In this document: positions 17,564 to 19,774 of the stretch, in pieces | Numbering within the stretch: the stretch's first letter is position 1 | How the letters are laid out: every line of letters starts with the position of its first letter | Assembly: GCA_003833135.1 (NCBI GenBank) | Contig: QZLH01000072.1 | Span: 80,612-100,385, forward strand | Direction: 5' to 3' | From: Oehlia diaphana | Lineage: Eukaryota; Glomeromycota; Glomeromycetes; Glomerales; Glomeraceae | DNA: 19,774 nucleotides | Position numbers and translations under genes: made by a program | The notes under the pieces: generated by a model | The model's input: only the letters and a program-made list of their open reading frames with translations | Database searches by the model: none | What the model was told of the DNA's origin: nothing

Positions 17564-18800
17564 CATAGAATGATTAAATTCTGAAAGAAAAAGAAATTTC
17601 TTTTTTTTTGTGTAATATATTATGATAACCGAAATAACGGAGTCTTATCAATATGAATTGATTATTTAATTACGTGAATTAATTATTATTATTATTTCAT
17701 CATTAAATATCTAGAATAGGAATGCTGAAAAGTTTTTAGAGGGCGGAAATCATTTGTTTTGTAGGAATTTGACATCACGAGTCTGATAATAAGACTTTGA
17801 AAATTAACGTTCTATAGCTTATAAATTATAATAATAATTAGTATATCGGTAAAAAAAAAAAATAAAAAAAAATACCTTATAACAACTATCTTCCCTTTCG
17901 AGATGATAATACTTTCACACAAAAAGACTCGAATATAATGTACAGCTTATAAATTGCTTATAAAAATCTAGAATTAGGATTGTATTGCACAAAATATCCA
18001 TAATTATTAAATCAATTATTTTGTTAATTTGTACCGAGGTATTTAAAGCAATGTTATACTACGTTAAATAAAATGAATAACATTAATAAAACATATTTTA
18101 TAATCCACCATCATATGATATCAAAATCCAAATCTCCAAACGAACTTTGTTGTGTCATTCTAATCTTTAACGTGTCCTTTTGAAGGTTTTCTGATAATTT
18201 CAAGTCTTCAAAGACTGAACTCTTCATAGTTACACGATAATTTTTACCGTTAAACCTCAATAAGAATTTTCAATACAAATATGAGCGACTTTATAACTTT
18301 TTTAATAATTTTTCTACATACAGTACTATATAGGATAAGATAATTTCAATGCGTTGTTTGTGTTGGTCGACTTTGAAAGTGAGTCATTATTTTTAATATT
18401 TGTCGATTTTGCCATGAACTTAATTGAAAAAATATTTTTAAGGTATCCTATACATCCATATAAAATGTAATTTTCGAAAGAAAATTCTTTTTAATAATTG
18501 TTTTAACTAAAATTTATTGATAGATTTCGTCACGAGTATTTGAAATGATGCAAAAATTTTTTTAATACGTAATGCCAAGTTTTGATTGGTTTATACATCA
18601 TTTAAATAATTCTCGTACATTATAAATATTAAATAAAGCATATTAGATATTTAATTTAGTATCCATTTTATTATTGTCATATAGTTAGTAATAATAAATA
18701 TATTGTAGAAATTATAAACTATATAATAATTCTATAACGTAATATGTATAATAATATGAAATAAATTAAATAAATTTGGACATTCAAAGCATCAAAAAGT
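17564..18800. repeat. Kinase downstream-flank duplicate (copy C)
   Basis: From about 17820 it aligns with copy A (5690-6630) and from about 18030 with copy B (14100-14880). It lies directly 3' of the right-hand kinase gene. No gene seen. Confidence 0.65.
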
Positions 18801-18801
18801 A

Positions 18802-19774
18802 TTAATTATCAAAATTGATTTCGGTAGTAATATATTCTATAAAATAATTAAAGTAAAATGTTACATATTAGATCGTAAATTACAATTATTATAAAATCTA
18901 CGTACCATCATCACTAAATTGTTTAGGATTCATATCGATATCAAGTTCAAGTTCTTTTGTAATGTAATCTAAATAAAAAATATAAATATATTTTACTATG
19001 AAAATATATGTAAAAAAACAATTACTATTACCATTATTTTTGCCTTCAATTGGTTTAATCTTTTTATTATTTATACCTAAAAAAAAAATTAAATAAATAT
19101 TGGTTTCTTCTTAATAATGAAATTTTACCATACCATTGATAAAGTTACTTTCAAATTGATTATCTTCAAACTTTCTTTTATCTTTATGAAAATTATATAA
19201 TTCGTTAATAAATAATTCAAATGTAATAAAAATTTATATCAAACAAATAAATAATTACCATTAGAATTTCTTTGGTAAAAATCAAGTTGATCTAGTTGAA
19301 CGAAAGTTAAAATTATTGAATTTATATTATGAAAAGAATAAAAAAAATACAGCAGTCAAAATTACTTACTAAGTTTTAAAGTAATACTAGATTGGCTTCT
19401 TAAACTTCTTGTAGAAGCTGCGGATTTTATCATACCACTTAAATATCTACTCTTATATATGGCATCAGGATTATCTATTGTTACAGGTCCAATATCTGAT
19501 GATTCTATAATATTAGTTTGATGCGCATTCCCATTAAAACGTACATTATAAATTTTATTTGATATTTCATCTGCTGTTGGTCTATTTTTTGGATCAGAAC
19601 GCCAGCATTCTTTCATTAAATCAATATAACCTTTAGGTGCATTTGTAATAATTGGTGGACGTAAACCATCACATATTTCAATTATAAGTTCTGTATTATG
19701 ATTTCTATCCCAAAAAGGTCTTCTTCCTACCATTAACTCCCACATAATCATTCCAAAACTATATATATCTGAAG
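18802..19774 (-). CDS. TKL-like protein kinase gene, 3' part (cut by window end)
   Basis: Exons, minus strand: window edge to 19370, then 19291-19259, 19076-19032, 18968-18906 and 18836-18802. All introns are GT-AG and phase 1, and the frame ends INFDN-stop. The visible part begins in helix alphaF (SDIYSFGMIMWELM), continues through WDRNHNTELIIEICDGLRPP and the C-lobe end (WRSDPKNRPTADEI), then a Ser/Arg-rich stretch (SAASTRSLRSQSSITLKL) and the acidic tail ELELDIDMNPKQ. At the position where the middle kinase has a stop codon this copy has GAA (Glu), so it appears functional. Its N-terminal half would be supplied exactly by the gene at 1-1125 if the sequence is circular or tandem. Confidence 0.88.
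19654..19774. repeat. Terminal direct repeat, right copy (identical to 1-121)
   Basis: Exact 121-base repeat of the window start, ending at the last base. The repeat running precisely from both ends suggests a circular or k-mer-overlapped contig rather than chance paralogy. Confidence 0.97.

Overview
The window reads as nuclear DNA of an arbuscular mycorrhizal fungus, most likely Rhizophagus (Glomeromycotina). It is very AT-rich, has many short GT-AG introns of about 65-80 bp, and carries the lineage-expanded kinase family with the signature CxxC...CxxC / NWTSGNEKIDNLIQ / EWIPYDQF / YSAMWKDGP. It also holds a relic of a coiled-coil family starting MQSKLDSLKQ that I associate with Rhizophagus. 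I see no prokaryotic, organellar, viral or tRNA/rRNA signature. Assignment is from recall of family signatures, not from a search.

Layout. 1-1125 (minus): 5' half of a kinase gene cut by the window start. 1126-2640: its upstream flank, a frameshifted BED-finger relic, and a copy of the sequence that elsewhere lies downstream of the kinases. 2690-5150: a less AT-rich block unrelated to kinases, holding a broken nuclease-like gene tail (plus), a compact three-exon gene for a 91-aa possibly mitochondrial protein (minus), and a broken coiled-coil gene (plus). 5220-5393: a hAT-type MITE with an exact 8-bp target duplication. 5394-7273: kinase downstream flank and an orphan kinase 3' tail (minus) interrupted by a TA-flanked MITE. 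7704-13060 (plus): the centrepiece, a predicted ~1495-aa gene whose first eight exons are tandem copies of one chimeric exon (hinge fragment + zinc-ribbon-like Cys motif + kinase N-lobe), followed by one exon with the catalytic C-lobe. 14884-16867 (minus): a second kinase gene with a nonsense codon after the kinase domain. 17088-17563: a MITE-like inverted-repeat element. 18802-19774 (minus): 3' half of a third kinase gene cut by the window end.

The first 121 bases are identical to the last 121 bases. Closing the sequence at this overlap joins the two half kinase genes into one intact gene. Either the source molecule is circular or tandem, or this is a k-mer loop in an assembly graph. The kinase genes share one phase-0 intron after helix alphaC. 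The minus-strand genes also share a tail of four phase-1 mini-exons. The region looks like a kinase cluster grown by tandem duplication, then reshaped by partial deletion, exon-level duplication and MITE insertion.
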